NCBI GenBank assembly: GCA_964019335.1
Contig: OZ025702.1
Span: 223,501 to 287,500 of the forward strand
Direction of reading: 5' to 3'
DNA from: Diplonema japonicum
Lineage: Eukaryota; Euglenozoa; Diplonemea; Diplonemida; Diplonemidae
Length of the DNA: 64,000 bases
Each line of letters begins with the position of its first letter. Position 1 is the stretch's first letter. The translations under genes were made by a program, and so were the position numbers. This document shows positions 1 through 10,208 of this stretch, piece by piece. Under the pieces are notes generated by a model. The model did no database searches. It had not been told where the DNA came from and saw only the letters and a list, made by a program, of their open reading frames with translations.

Positions 1-228
1 GAAACCGGGGGGTGTGGGGTGTCCAGTCTTTTGTCTGAGAGGGCCACCACGTGGGCTGAACCTTCCCTTCGGTGCTCCGTTCCCCCTTCCTGGGACAGCC
101 GACCTGGCTGATTGCATTCGGGGCGGTCCCCTCGAGGCTGAACGCAGGGGCGTTCTCTTGCTGCGCCCTGCGCCCTCCCGGCCTTCCCTGTGGCTGCCTC
201 CCGGGAGGTTGTTTCTTGGCCCATTTGC

Positions 229-277
<49 letters not shown>

Positions 278-324
278 GGGGGGACAAAGGGGTAGGGGGG
301 GGGGGGTCTATAATGGGCTCACGA
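1..324. repeat. Low-complexity flank: (GT)n next to poly-G
   Basis: No gene is visible here. A GT dinucleotide run at about 233-260 passes directly into a G run (about 261-283), followed by further G-rich sequence to about 306. The same composite in reverse orientation (C run then AC run) occurs at about 38957-39003. On the minus strand this stretch lies just downstream of the LINE-like reading frame at 325-756, so it may be part of that element's 3' flank. Confidence 0.6.
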
Positions 325-756
325 TCACCCTTGTGCTGCGTCGGCCGGGGGGAAGATCCCACACTCAGACCATGATAAGAGCCCGGAGGCCTCGATGAAG
401 GCGCAGACCTCGGCGGAGTGCTTGGAAAGCAGCGCGCGGAGCGGCAGCCCAGTGTCGTAGAAGGACTTAGCTGTGGGAGCCAGAGAATGACAGCCCCTCA
501 GCAGGTGATCTTGAACGTTGCAGGCGGGGCAGGTGAGGTGATGACTCCCCTCAGCCCTCAGGGGTCCCTTGAGCTGGAGGTACCCCCTCATCAAAGGCGT
601 GTGTCCGGTCCGGAGCCGAATGATCAGGACCTCTTCCCTCCTACTGAGTGGTGGGAGAGAGAGACATTCGCCACCGGTGACGAGGCGGTGATGGCCGGGG
701 GAGTCGCTGTTAAGTTTAGAGGATACAGCACCAGGGCTTCCCACGTGATCACTCAC
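325..756 (-). mobile_element. Non-LTR retrotransposon 3' end (truncated, minus strand)
   Basis: The 143-codon open frame on the minus strand carries the block found at the C-terminus of many non-LTR retrotransposon polyproteins: a RLRTGHT motif, then Leu-rich residues, a CPAC zinc-knuckle-like pair and a DHLLRGC motif. The upstream parts (endonuclease, reverse transcriptase) are absent, so this is a 5'-truncated insertion, the usual product of incomplete target-primed reverse transcription. It opposes the direction of all host genes. A related tail lies at 41859-42254 on the same strand. The family is judged from motif order only; the clade is not assigned. Confidence 0.7.
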
Positions 757-937
757 CGCAGTACTAACCTGGCCTGCTGGTGCTTAACTTCCCAAATCAG
801 GCGGGATGGGGTGCATTCACCAGAGTATGGCCGTATCCGAGTGCTGTTAATTTTTACAGCTGCTGATGTGTCAAAGGGTCAAAGAAATATATTCGAGTTG
901 AACATGAACGTGCTGTTTTCTTGTTAACTTAATAATA
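757..937. other. Short spacer, no recognised content
   Basis: AT-rich sequence between the LINE-like tail and the first hairpin repeat. It may hold degraded upstream LINE sequence, but no retrotransposon motif is readable. Confidence 0.4.
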
Positions 938-1482
938 ATTAACTATTTATTGCCAACAAATTATGAGTCATTATTTAACTCGAGTTCCCGAATCTTTTGC
1001 ACGAGGGCCCTGCGAAAAAAACGGGTAACGAGAGTTAAATAATGGCTCATTTGGCGGCAAGTAAGTCGTTTTATTTCACTCTTCTTCATTTGAGTCACTC
1101 ACTCTTCACTGCTTTCACTGCTGTTTTTTTTCACGCAGGTCAGCCTTTTTGGGGAGTTTCCTAAGGTAATATGGGGTTGCTATTTCGCCGTGGCATTTTA
1201 AGGGGAAGTAAGGCACTTATTCCCACTTTTAAGGGCTGGAATGGCCTCAGATGGCCAAAAATAGTCAAAATACGCCCACCCCAAAAAAAATTTTCAAGGG
1301 GTTGGGTGCATTTTTTTCCACGGCGAGACTCATTTTTCCACTCTGAAGGGCCATTATTTAACTGCAAAATCTCATTATTTAACTAGTTAAATAATGGCGA
1401 TTACGCGTTAAATAATGGCCATTTCGCGTTAAATAATGAGGCCCCTAGTGAGTGAAGAAAATGACGAAGAGTGAAATAAAAT
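938..1482 (+). repeat. Hairpin-type repeat, family A copy 1
   Basis: The left part (about 945-1078) can fold into a long stem: TATTGCCAACAAAT near the start is matched by the complement of ATTTGGCGGCAAGTAA near 1050-1065, with a CTCGAG core between. Next comes a terminal-repeat-like segment TTTTATTTCACTCTTC (about 1069) whose complement closes the element at about 1465-1482. The interior is saturated with the word GTTAAATAATG in both orientations (about 973, 1033, 1352-1440). Related copies lie at 6866-7279 (+) and 30044-30300 (-), and a word-variant at 11178-11713. There is no coding capacity, so it is probably a non-autonomous element. Confidence 0.75.
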
Positions 1483-1484
1483 AA

Positions 1485-1925
1485 TAATAATATATGTTCC
1501 ACTGCGGGGGGGGAAACAAAAGGTAAATTACTTGGACCCCTCACCACGCTCTTTTCATAATAAAATCAAAACCGATCCCACCCACCAGGCAGCACCTGGG
1601 TCTCGAGGCATTAGCCGCCTCTAGTAACAAGAGACGACCTCCCAGATTTTAAGAACCTTGGAGGAGTTTCAATTGTGAATAAATTAACCAGCTGACTGTG
1701 AAACTCCACCGTCTGCTGGACTTGTTGGGTTTTAGGGAGCCAAAATTGTGTTAACTTTTAATAATAATAATAATAATAATATCTGTTCCACTGCCGGGTC
1801 GGGAGCATCAGGGAAGGTTTGAAAAGGATAAAAGGAATGAGGAAAGGAAGAAAAAATCAACAAAGCTGAGTTGAAAAGCAGAGCTCGAGAAATCAAAAAT
1901 CAAAGTGAAGGTATCATGAGCCTTT
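1485..1925 (-). repeat. Dispersed SINE/LINE-tail-like repeat with (ATT)n end
   Basis: Positions 1525-1742 are nearly identical to 41227-41445 (about 220 bp with only a few differences). Both copies are associated with an ATA/ATT trinucleotide run followed by TTCCACT (about 1485-1502 and 1760-1785 here, 41043-41070 in the other copy). Read on the minus strand the unit ends in a (TAT/ATT)n tail, as many LINE 3' ends and LINE-mobilised SINEs do. The copy here looks internally deleted, and a second partial start follows at about 1765. No open frame is present. Confidence 0.7.
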
Positions 1926-2220
1926 CGCCCAAGAAGAGAACAAACAGCATAGGTAGGGTTTAGCACTCCCTCCTTCTGGTCTTTTTTTTTTCTTTAAAAA
2001 AAGCTTCTGTGTGGCCAATTACCAACAGAGAGGAGCGGTGAGTACTGGGATGCTGTCCTTCAAGATCCTTTTATCATTTCTTTTTTCGTCGAAATTTACT
2101 AGATTGGAATACAAGAAAATAGACGCCAGCTAAATTAACAGTAACTACCCTTTTCTCAGGTGTTGCTCTCCATGGCGGCCCTGCATTGGTATTTTGAAAA
2201 AAAAAAAAACTAAATTAACA
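1926..2220. other. Spacer upstream of tRNA-Lys
   Basis: AT-rich unique sequence with an A run at about 2199-2210 just before the tRNA. No gene or repeat is recognised. Confidence 0.5.
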
Positions 2221-2293
2221 GCCTCCCTAGCTCAGTCGGTAGAGCGCAAGGCCCTTAACCTTGTGGTCGCGGGTTCGAGCCCCGCGGGAGGTG
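2221..2293 (+). tRNA. tRNA-Lys (anticodon CTT)
   Basis: Full cloverleaf. The acceptor stem pairs 2221-2227 with 2286-2292 (one G-U), the D-arm contains TAGCTCAGTCGG (A box), the anticodon stem is CAAGG/CCTTG around loop CCCTTAA giving anticodon CTT, and the T-arm is GCGGG-TTCGAGC-CCCGC (B box). The discriminator is G and CCA is not encoded. A T5 run begins 1 nt after the discriminator region and would terminate RNA polymerase III. Confidence 0.95.
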
Positions 2294-3084
2294 TTTTTAT
2301 CGAGCGATTCTATAATTTTGTTGTCAAAGGTAACCTTGGAATGAAAAGTCAAGGCACAGCTCTGCTTTCAATCCTCTTTGTTCGAATTCTCCTCCCTTTC
2401 TGTGCCTTTTTTGGAATGGTTGATAAATAATTGTAATGTTGGAACAAGGTTTTGCAAAAAGAAAGAAAGAAAAAAGCACTTTTAGTGTTTTGGTACACAG
2501 TGAGGTTTTCTTCAAACCAGCTCCCCATTTTTTCTATCAAGCATTCGAGGGAAAAAAAAGAAAAAGAAGAAAGCGATCAACCTAAGCACTAAGGTGAAGA
2601 ACATTGTCACAAAGAGAGTGTATCTTTATCTTGGAGGTTGAAGTGCTCCTTTCATTTCTTCTTTATTATTTTTTTTTCAAATCTTCTCACCCTTAAAAGG
2701 GCGAGAAACCTACTTTAAAGAAAAAAAAATCGAAAAATCGAACATTTTGCGGAATCAAAATACAAACAACCTCAAACATGATTATGAAGAAGGTCAGCTG
2801 AGTCGACTCTGAAAAATGCATAAAGTAAGAGACACTTTGAGGTCAGCCTTGTTTGTTGATACCATGAGAAACCGGAAGGGCAGCAAGAGCATTATTGTCA
2901 GCCCTTCTGCTCCCCCCCCCCCCCCCCCCCTTATTTTCAGCGTTAAGTTCTTATTCTTCTTTTTAATTTTTTTTAGTTTCTTGCATAAAACAATCACACC
3001 ATAGGAGGAGGGCTTCTCTCGTTGAGAGAATACATAAAAAGAAAGGGGATAGAAGACGCCCCCTCCCCGGGAAAAAGAAAGAAG
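2294..3084. other. Intergenic, no gene seen
   Basis: AT-rich sequence with many short A and T runs and a C run at about 2914-2932. None of the open frames looks coding. The 3' part should include the splice-leader acceptor of the next gene; a T-rich tract ending in AG near 2979 is one candidate. Confidence 0.5.
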
Positions 3085-5649
3085 ATGAGCGGCGGAGATC
3101 GTACAACCAGCGCCTCGCCGCGGAACACAAGCTTCGCCCAAGAAAATTCGTTCCTGGGAGCAACGGGAAGCTTCAGGAAGATGAGTCCGTCATACGGGGC
3201 GAGTTTTCGAACAGGGGCGCAGGTATTTCCTTTTTCTTATTCCTTTTTTTTTTTTTTTTTTTATTTTATCAACATCAACAGCGGCGAATTGGAGTAGCAA
3301 AGACGGCAGCATTCAGCGATTTCCGGATGTCAGGTGAGAACGACGTCGACCAGGACGACGAAGGCAGCGAGATCCCAGTGACGACATCGGTGGCGAGCAA
3401 CAACCCGCCAAGCCCGTACCCGAACAACAGCGAGGATGGGGCCTTAATGGCGCAGTCCACCACAGACTACTCCGACATCGACCTGAACTCACAAGGAGGC
3501 CGGTCCATGACCCGTGGCAGGGGCCGTGCAGGGTACGGTTCTTTCGAGCTTTCTGTGGAACCGTACCGAAGCATGCGGGGACACGAGGACCTGTCCGACG
3601 TCGGCACCACCGCACGCAGGGTCACGTCACGTTTCAGCAACCCGTGGACTGCTTCGTTCGAATCCGCGTTCTTCTCCTTTATCATCATTTTATCCACTTC
3701 TGTTGCACGGGGGAACCTCAACGAGACAGCCGTGGCAGGCATTGTCTCTCTCACAGCGGTTCTCGGGTTCGGTTTCTGTGTTTCATACGGAACCTTCCTT
3801 GAAGCAGCACGTGGTGAGAAATGGTCGTCTCACTACTCAAATCTTGATGAACGGTTGGAGACTCAAGGGTGGTCTGTAGAGAGCATCGAAGCTTACAAAT
3901 CAGATATTCGACCCAAGATGCAACGGCCCACAGTCGGGGACCTTGTCTGGGCAAGCGTAGTTCATATATCAGGTGCTTTGCTACCTGTTATGCCTGTTGT
4001 GATAGGGGAACTTGCTGATTGGCGGTTGGTGGTATGTGTCATGATAAAAAAAAAAATATATATATATATATATATGGGTCGATTTCAAAAACCCCCCCCC
4101 AAAATGAGGCCAATTGACACTTTCGTTGCATCTTTGGGCATGCCGCCCCCTTTAAAAAAAATTCTCCATATTTCCCGGCCCATATTAGGAAAGAACCCGG
4201 GTCAGAAATCGCTCAAGGGTGCTATTTTGACCTATGAAAAATTCAGTCTTAGGGTAAAAATCGGGTTTTAGTGGTTTTGGTAAAGTCAGAGAGTATGCTT
4301 TCAATAGCAAGAAATAGCGGAACTCACTGCTAGAAGGTGGCTGAAATGATGTTGGAAGTGGAAACCTTCATTTCCTAGTCTTCTGCGGCTGAGATGTGCT
4401 GCTGCTGAGTGGGCGACCTCGTTTCTTTTTCATACTATTAGGCCTTCTACCGCATTTTGGGGGGTTTTAAGAGGCTCATTCGTAGGTGTACTTGGTGCTT
4501 TGGGCTTGTCATGGGGTGTCGAGTATTTTTGTAATTAGGTTACTATTCTTTCTCGTTTTTCAAGTCCGGGAAGGCTATCAGGAACGTCCTCATACTCATC
4601 ACAAGATTCATAGACTGGGGGCCTTTTCTCTGCCCTGTCTGCATCGAGTTCTTTGATGATGTACTTTAGTTCTTTCTAGCTCGTGGACGCACACGTAGCA
4701 AGTACACCCTCCGGTGTGCTCCTGAGCTCATATGCACCTGTAAAATCCGGAAACTCAAGAATTTTCTTTGTACGGGCCAAAGACATCAGTAACTACATGC
4801 ACGGCGCACCGTATCGTATTGGTGATGTTAGCTATTTGTTCCACAGTTTTAATTGTTGTGGAACGAGGCACCCAAAACCAAACACGAGAGAGCACACCAA
4901 AGTGGCTGTCCCTGTTGTTTTTGCCGTGTTTCTCCCCCAGAAACCACAGGGAAAACGTCCGATCGGGATATACATAACGAAGACCAAAAAGAACAAAGTA
5001 GCAAAATTCCTTTGCACGAAAGTGACGCCCACCGTCAGTCCAGAGTATCCACTCCATTTTTTTCTTTATTTTTTTCTGTGCCCATGCTACTGTGGAACAA
5101 GACTTTTCCAACAGTAAGGCCAGCTGCCCTTATTTCATCATGTGTGATGTGGTCAAGCCTCATGCCTCTGACCAATTGGCGCCGTGTGGTGTCTTGTTGG
5201 CTACTAAATCAACCAGAAAATGATAGCAGAAGTGCCGCTAGAAGTTCCCCTTTACACACTACGCCACAAACTAGTGCAGCACAGTCGTTGCCACTGAGCT
5301 TCTCAAAAACCTCTGTGGCGAGTGTCCTGATCGCCGTGGTGTTCCCATTTACCCTTTCTCGGTCCGAATACCATTTTTTTTTACCCCTAGCTTCTCAACA
5401 GCAAGTTTAAAAGCATCCATTTTTGTCACTCCCTCTTTTACTGAATTTGTGCAAAGTGAAAAAACCCATTTTTGCCCCTAGGACTGAATTTTCTGGGTAC
5501 TAGTAACACTCACTTTCCCATTTTCTGGGGTGTTTTCTTTCCTAACCTGGGCCGGGAAAGTTGTAGAATTTTTTTCTTTGGGAAAAAGTACTTAGAGAAA
5601 TATTGAAAGTGTCAATTGGCCTCATTTTGGGGGGGGGGGTTTTGAAACG

Positions 5650-5692
<43 letters not shown>

Positions 5693-5884
5693 ATCTCACA
5701 GCCCACCATGATCACCTCGTCGTCTTTTACACTATCGTACTGTATCCTCATCCGGTCGTATCAGGTGAGCTGTGCCCCGCAACATGCTTTCACCGGCGCC
5801 ACAGCCTTCATCTCTCTTGTTGGTGTTGCCTTCGTGAGTGGTATTATGGTTGCCGTGGGGCATTTTTTTCACGAGGTGAGATAG
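3085..5884 (+). CDS. VIT/CCC1-like multipass membrane protein (3 exons)
   Basis: Exons 3085-3222, 3282-4031 and 5702-5884 join in frame to 356 aa. Intron 1 (59 nt) starts GTATTT and ends in a T run plus AACAG. Intron 2 (1670 nt) starts GTATGT, ends CACAG and carries a TIR element. The in-frame TTG further 5' is not taken as start; the first ATG is 3085. The N-terminal third is polar and Ser/Asn/Gly-rich, with no signal peptide. Hydrophobic segments follow: one near SAFFSFIIILST, one near AGIVSLTAVLGFGF, a charged loop, then a Pro-containing segment (GALLPVMPVV), and exon 3 adds two more, the last ending in HFFHEV. The order resembles vacuolar iron transporter (VIT1/CCC1) proteins, which move Fe2+/Mn2+ into vacuoles or acidocalcisomes. 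The metal-binding cytosolic helices are not clearly recognisable, so the family is tentative; the gene structure is firmer. Confidence 0.55.
4055..5689. mobile_element. TIR element inserted in intron 2 of the VIT-like gene
   Basis: Long imperfect terminal inverted repeats of roughly 200 bp: from about 4076 (GGGTCGATTTCAAAAACC, C run, AAAATGAGGCCAATTGACAC) and, as its reverse complement, from about 5655 downward. The similarity continues through TTTCCCGGCCCA and TTCAGTCTTAGGG. Both ends abut (AT)n runs (4057-4075 and 5653-5688), consistent with insertion into or expansion of a TA site. No transposase is readable inside, so it is a non-autonomous DNA-transposon-like element. It lies wholly between the splice donor and acceptor of the host gene. 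Confidence 0.7.
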
Positions 5885-6618
5885 AACGCTTTTCTCTTCT
5901 CTTCTCTTCTCTTCTCCCTTTTTTCTTCTTTTTCTTCTTCTTTTGTGTGGTGTTTTCTTTCGCGTGGCGTATTTCAAATTGGCCCTCATCCTTTTTTTCT
6001 TTCTTTTTTCTTTTTCTTTCTTTCTTTTTTTTTTTTTTTTCATTTTTTTCCTCGAGAGTAAAACGTATTTACCTTCTGTTTAACAAAAAAAGAAAGAAAG
6101 AAAAAGGTGGTGGGGGGCAAAAGCAGCATTTGCAGAGTGAAGTGTTCTGCATTTTATTATTAAACTTTTTTGTGCAATGAACATTGAGAAAACAAAACAA
6201 AAACAAAAAAAACGAAAACAAAAAAAGATTGGAAGTGCAAAACGAGGAAAGGAGAACTATATATCTTAATCTTTTGTACTGGAATAAAAACGTCTCGAAA
6301 AAAATAAGAAGAAAAAAAAATGAGGGAAAAAATCTGTATTTTACTTCAACACTTCCATCTCACCTGTGAAAAAAACCTGGGAAGTGTAATGTGGTATAAA
6401 AAGAAAGAAAAAAAAAAAAGAAAAAAAACCGAAGTACGAACCCCGTTCCTTAAGTTTTAAGAGACTTTCTTGAGTAAAAAATTATAAAGTGAAGAACAAC
6501 AAAATAAAGATCCATGCCCCGAGTATGGTGTTTACAGCTTTAAAATTCTGTTTTTTTTTTTTTTTTTTTGTCGCGGTAAAATGCCGCTCGTGCGCACAAA
6601 CAAATGGAGCGCCAAACT

Positions 6619-6658
<40 letters not shown>

Positions 6659-6865
6659 CTTTCTTTCTTTTTCTTTTTTTTTTGTTGGCGCGTAGCCCTC
6701 TTTATTTTCTTATTTTCCCTCCCCCCTTTTTTTTTCTCGCTCTGTCACCTGACAGGAGAAAGATAGCAACTTTGTAACAAAATGGAAGAGGGGGAAAAGA
6801 CAAAAAAGAAGAAGAAAAAAGACCGGCAAAACAGCTTTGGCCTCGTTTTTGCACGAACAATAAAA
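5885..6865. other. Pyrimidine-rich, homopolymer-rich spacer
   Basis: Long CTTTT and T runs (about 5889-6045, 6551-6568, 6620-6680) and A-rich segments. No coding region is recognised; open frames here are Phe/Lys homopolymer artefacts. Confidence 0.6.
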
Positions 6866-6925
6866 TAGCTATTTATAGCTATACAAAAAATGACTCATTT
6901 GAGTCACTCTTCACTGCTTTCACTG

Positions 6926-6965
<40 letters not shown>

Positions 6966-7279
6966 CCACGCAGGTCAGCTTTTTTAGAGATTTACCTAAG
7001 GTAATATGGGGTAGCTGTTTCGCCCGTAGCATTTTAAGGGGGAAATAAAGCACTTATTCCCACTTTTAAGGGCCGGAATGGCCTCAGATGGCTAAAGATA
7101 GTCACCTCCGCCCCATTTTTTTTTTTTTTTTTTTTTTTTTTCCAATGGGTGCATTTTTTTTTCCACGGCGAGACTCATTTTTTCAAAATCTTATAATTCT
7201 ATAAGTTAAATAATAGCCGTTTCGCGTTTAATAATGAGTCCCCTAGTGAGTGAAGAAAATGACGAAGAGTGAAATAAAT
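6866..7279 (+). repeat. Hairpin-type repeat, family A copy 2 (no left hairpin)
   Basis: Begins ATAGCTATTTATAG, runs through GAGTCACTCTTCACTGC, CCACGCAGGTCAGC, CCTAAGGTAATATGGGGT and TTTAAGGGCCGGAATGG, and ends GACGAAGAGTGAAATAAA. It aligns with copy 1 from about 1087 to 1480. The left stem-loop of copy 1 is missing, and two T runs have expanded (about 6928-6965 and 7118-7141). Confidence 0.75.
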
Positions 7280-7586
7280 TTAAAAAAAAAAAAAAGAAAG
7301 GCAGGTATTATGAGCAGATAACCGTTCGGACTTCTTCATTTCTCCCTCGCCTTCCTTCCCTGGAATTAGTTTTCTTTCTTATCCCCCCCAAGCCTCTCTT
7401 TCCCTTCAACCTCCCAGCGTATGTTCTTCTTTCCAGTTTTCTTCTTTTTCTTTTTTTTTAAAATTTTATTTTTCTATTTGTTTCTTCTGGTATACTTCTC
7501 TGTTCTTCTTCTTTTTTCTTCTTTTCCTCTTTTGAACAACAAAACAACAATAATAACAAAAAAAAGGGGGGGGGAGGGGAGAGAGC

Positions 7587-8630
7587 ATGTTAAGCAATCC
7601 AACCAGCCCGCGGACACCAAGGGTCAATAACCTGTTTACGCAGCTGCTTGCAAGCGACGTGCCTCTCGCGATTCTAAAAGGGTTGTGTCAAATAGTTGGG
7701 GTAGACAACGGGGTGATATGGGGGAAGAAGAACACAAGGGACAAGCTGGTAAAGACGGCCGAGATCGGGCGGCTAAGCAAACACGAACAGGCAAAGCACT
7801 GCGTGGAAAAGCAGGTCGTGTCACACGTCTCCACGCTAATGTCCGACACGAAGAGCGAGAACGGAAAGAAGCGGCAATCTGTCCTATCTGTGTACATCGC
7901 GACCACCCCAGGAGGCGTGGTTCAACTCCAGAAGGACACACCTTTTTCAAAAGAAGAAGAAGCCGTGGCTGTGGTCTGCGGGCGGTTGTTGTGCGCGGTC
8001 CAATCAGGCGACCCCGGGTCCTTCATCCAACCACAGGTGGTCCACAACGTTGACGTTGTTCAAGCAAACGAAGAGCAGCCCCAGGTAGCCATTCGCCTTG
8101 TGAACGACGCCCAACAGCATAGCGATATGCTAACAGTTCTTCTACATAAAAAAATAGCATTGCTGCAAAGCTGCGAGGTGAAGACGAAAGAGATCGAAGC
8201 CACCGTAGAACGGCTCATGGGAGAGAACGCTTTACTGAACGAGGGGCTGCAAAACCTACACAAAAAACTCAATGGGAGCACCAAGAGGGTCAGAGAGCTT
8301 GAAGACGATGTGAAATACTATAAAAGAAGGGTTGTGGAGACCCCAGCCGCAGCTACCCCTTCCCCTGCTCCGTCAGTGGCAAGAACACCATCGCCGATTC
8401 CCTTGGATCCCCGGCCAGTGCTTGCTTCGTCGGCTACACTTGGTTTCTTCACGCAACAACTTGGGTCCTCTCAACGATTCTCCGCCACGCTTCTCCAGCC
8501 GCCGTCTCCGCCCAGATTGGGAAACCCGCGGAAAAAAAGTACCATCCAGTACGCACATTGGAACGGGAAATCAGTCAGCCCAGCGAATCCGCCCCGTTAC
8601 GGCAAGAAAGTCTACGATCTGGATAGATAG
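7587..8630 (+). CDS. Unknown protein, possible GAF-like domain plus coiled coil
   Basis: Single exon of 347 aa; ATG at 7587 follows a long T-rich tract and a purine run. Residues about 18-140 alternate strands and helices (LAILKGLCQIVGVDNGVIW, then VLSVYIATTPGGVVQLQ and a helix after PFSKEEEA), which faintly recalls a degenerate GAF/PAS-like sensory fold; this is a guess from pattern only. Residues about 165-250 are a predicted coiled coil (ATVERLMGENALLNEGLQNL, KRVRELEDDVKYYKRR). The rest is Ser/Pro-rich and disordered. No catalytic motif is seen. The next gene starts only 120 bp downstream, so both belong to one unit. Confidence 0.7.
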   Translation: MLSNPTSPRTPRVNNLFTQLLASDVPLAILKGLCQIVGVDNGVIWGKKNTRDKLVKTAEIGRLSKHEQAKHCVEKQVVSHVSTLMSDTKSENGKKRQSVLSVYIATTPGGVVQLQKDTPFSKEEEAVAVVCGRLLCAVQSGDPGSFIQPQVVHNVDVVQANEEQPQVAIRLVNDAQQHSDMLTVLLHKKIALLQSCEVKTKEIEATVERLMGENALLNEGLQNLHKKLNGSTKRVRELEDDVKYYKRRVVETPAAATPSPAPSVARTPSPIPLDPRPVLASSATLGFFTQQLGSSQRFSATLLQPPSPPRLGNPRKKSTIQYAHWNGKSVSPANPPRYGKKVYDLDR

Positions 8631-8750
8631 ATATCTTTTCCAGCCCGTTCTATTTTTTTTTTTTTTTCTCCCCCTCCTTGTCACCTGGAAAAAAAAAAAA
8701 AAAAATCAAAAAGAGGGAGGAGGGTGGCGACTCCGGTTCGCCCGGGTCAC

Positions 8751-9533
8751 ATGACCGAAATAGCAGAGCTGCAGACCGCCATCGCGGATCAAATACTGCA
8801 AAATGGAAAAGAAGAAGCTGCCATGGTGAAGCAACGGGCAAGGCGGCGGTCAACGGACGACACGGCCCCCATCGAGGGAAAAAGCTTCACGATATGGCTG
8901 ATACTGGTAGCGCTGCTGGTGTTGGTGGTGGGCGGGCTGGGGTGGAAAAAGATCAAAACATGGCGATGGGTCGGTAGCATGGTGTTCGTGCACTTGAATC
9001 TCATTCTGGGCAGACACCAGGTCGGGATGAGCTGGGTGGGGTTAAGACAAATCGGTCTCGGGTTTGCTGTCCTCTGCGGTGTGTTTTCCTACCCCAACGC
9101 TGTCCTCAGCGGTATAGGTCTCATGGGTGTGGTGTTGTCTGCCTTCCCTATCTCTTCACATGTGAACGGATCTGACGTGGCAGCGGCTGCAGCTGTACTG
9201 CTCGCATCTGGGTTCTCGCGAGTTTCATGGACTTTTTACCGGGATTTGTACACGGTCTTCTCAGCCCACTCCAACCACAACGTCCCATGGTGCTATGCAG
9301 CTGTGTCCCTCATCCTTTTCTTTCAGCTGTTCAGCACGGTTACCTTAGCGTACTTCCTTGCCACTGTCCTCTCGCACCAGCTTACCTACCCGTCTCTATC
9401 CCTCACGCATGCTACCGACAAGCTCTCAGGCCACCTCCCTTCTGCCCTGTTTACTGCTGTTGTGTGTTTCCTCGTCGTGGCCTCTAGCGCCTTGCACCAT
9501 AATTTCCCCGGTAACAACTCGTGGTTTTGGTGA
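8751..9533 (+). CDS. Unknown multipass membrane protein
   Basis: 260 aa from ATG 8751; the frame is open further 5' only through a GTG. The N-terminus (about 40 aa) is polar and predicted cytosolic, with an RARRRS basic patch. Then come about six hydrophobic segments: IWLILVALLVLVVGGLGW, a Val/Leu-rich stretch after the GRHQ loop, AVLSGIGLMGVVLSAF, AAAAAVLLASGF, YAAVSLILFFQLF continuing into a Val/Leu-rich stretch, and ALFTAVVCFLVVASSAL. No transporter signature is recognised. It follows the coiled-coil gene by 120 bp across a T-run/A-run spacer. Confidence 0.7.
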   Translation: MTEIAELQTAIADQILQNGKEEAAMVKQRARRRSTDDTAPIEGKSFTIWLILVALLVLVVGGLGWKKIKTWRWVGSMVFVHLNLILGRHQVGMSWVGLRQIGLGFAVLCGVFSYPNAVLSGIGLMGVVLSAFPISSHVNGSDVAAAAAVLLASGFSRVSWTFYRDLYTVFSAHSNHNVPWCYAAVSLILFFQLFSTVTLAYFLATVLSHQLTYPSLSLTHATDKLSGHLPSALFTAVVCFLVVASSALHHNFPGNNSWFW

Positions 9534-9839
9534 AAAATTAGGGGGAAAAAAAAAAGGAAAAAAAAAAAAAAACCCTTCGATGTTTAAAAAAAAAAAAAAA
9601 AAAAAAGCGGGGGTACACCGAGAGGGAAAGAGAATTCCAAAAAGATGAAGAGACTTTGTTTTCCCTTCCGTTTCCCCCCCCCCCCTTTTTTTTCCAAGCG
9701 TCCTGCCACACACCGCAGGTACCCTTAAATGTCTCTCTCTCTCTTTTTTTTTTGTTTTTTTTTTTTTTTAAGCACCCACACACACGCACCACTTTTAGTT
9801 TCTCTTCGTCCTCTTCGACTTTATAAAGTCGCTTGGCCA
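9534..9839. other. Intercistronic spacer with acceptor-like tract
   Basis: A runs at 9546-9605, then a strong pyrimidine tract (TCTCTCTC followed by T runs) ending in AAG at about 9771, the best splice-leader acceptor candidate in this spacer. It would serve the small frame at 9840. Confidence 0.45.
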
Positions 9840-9991
9840 ATGAAGGAGGATGACCAAAGTCCAGATGCAAAAGTGAAAAAAGAAAAGGGACAGCACTCTA
9901 CAACAATAAGAAGAAAGGCCTCGGTTTATCTTCCCCTGGGGATGTGACTGACGAGGAGGTCTTTAAGCAACACAAGCTTCCCTCGGACTAA
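9840..9991 (+). pseudogene. Possible small gene, frame interrupted
   Basis: The ATG at 9840 opens a 35-codon frame (start KEDDQSPDAK) ending at 9947. A second overlapping frame ends at 9991 with a coding-like acidic/Lys pattern (GDVTDEEVFKQHKLPSD) but has no ATG of its own. A single indel in the A-rich stretch around 9873-9888 would fuse them into a protein of about 50 residues. It could be a real small protein with an assembly error in a homopolymer, a decayed gene or chance. An acceptor-like pyrimidine tract lies about 70 bp upstream. No family is recognised. Confidence 0.3.
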
Positions 9992-10171
9992 AGAGAGTAA
10001 TTTTTTTTTCTCTTATTCTCTCTCTTGTATTTTTTTTTCTTCCCTCCCTCATTCTTTATAATGGGTTGCCCACCAAGAAATGGTGTCTCCCTCTCTCTCT
10101 CTCTTTTCCCACACTCGCACCCCATCATTGCCGTGCCTGTCCCATTTATAAGGGCCAGACACCGATGTAAT

Positions 10172-10208
<37 letters not shown>

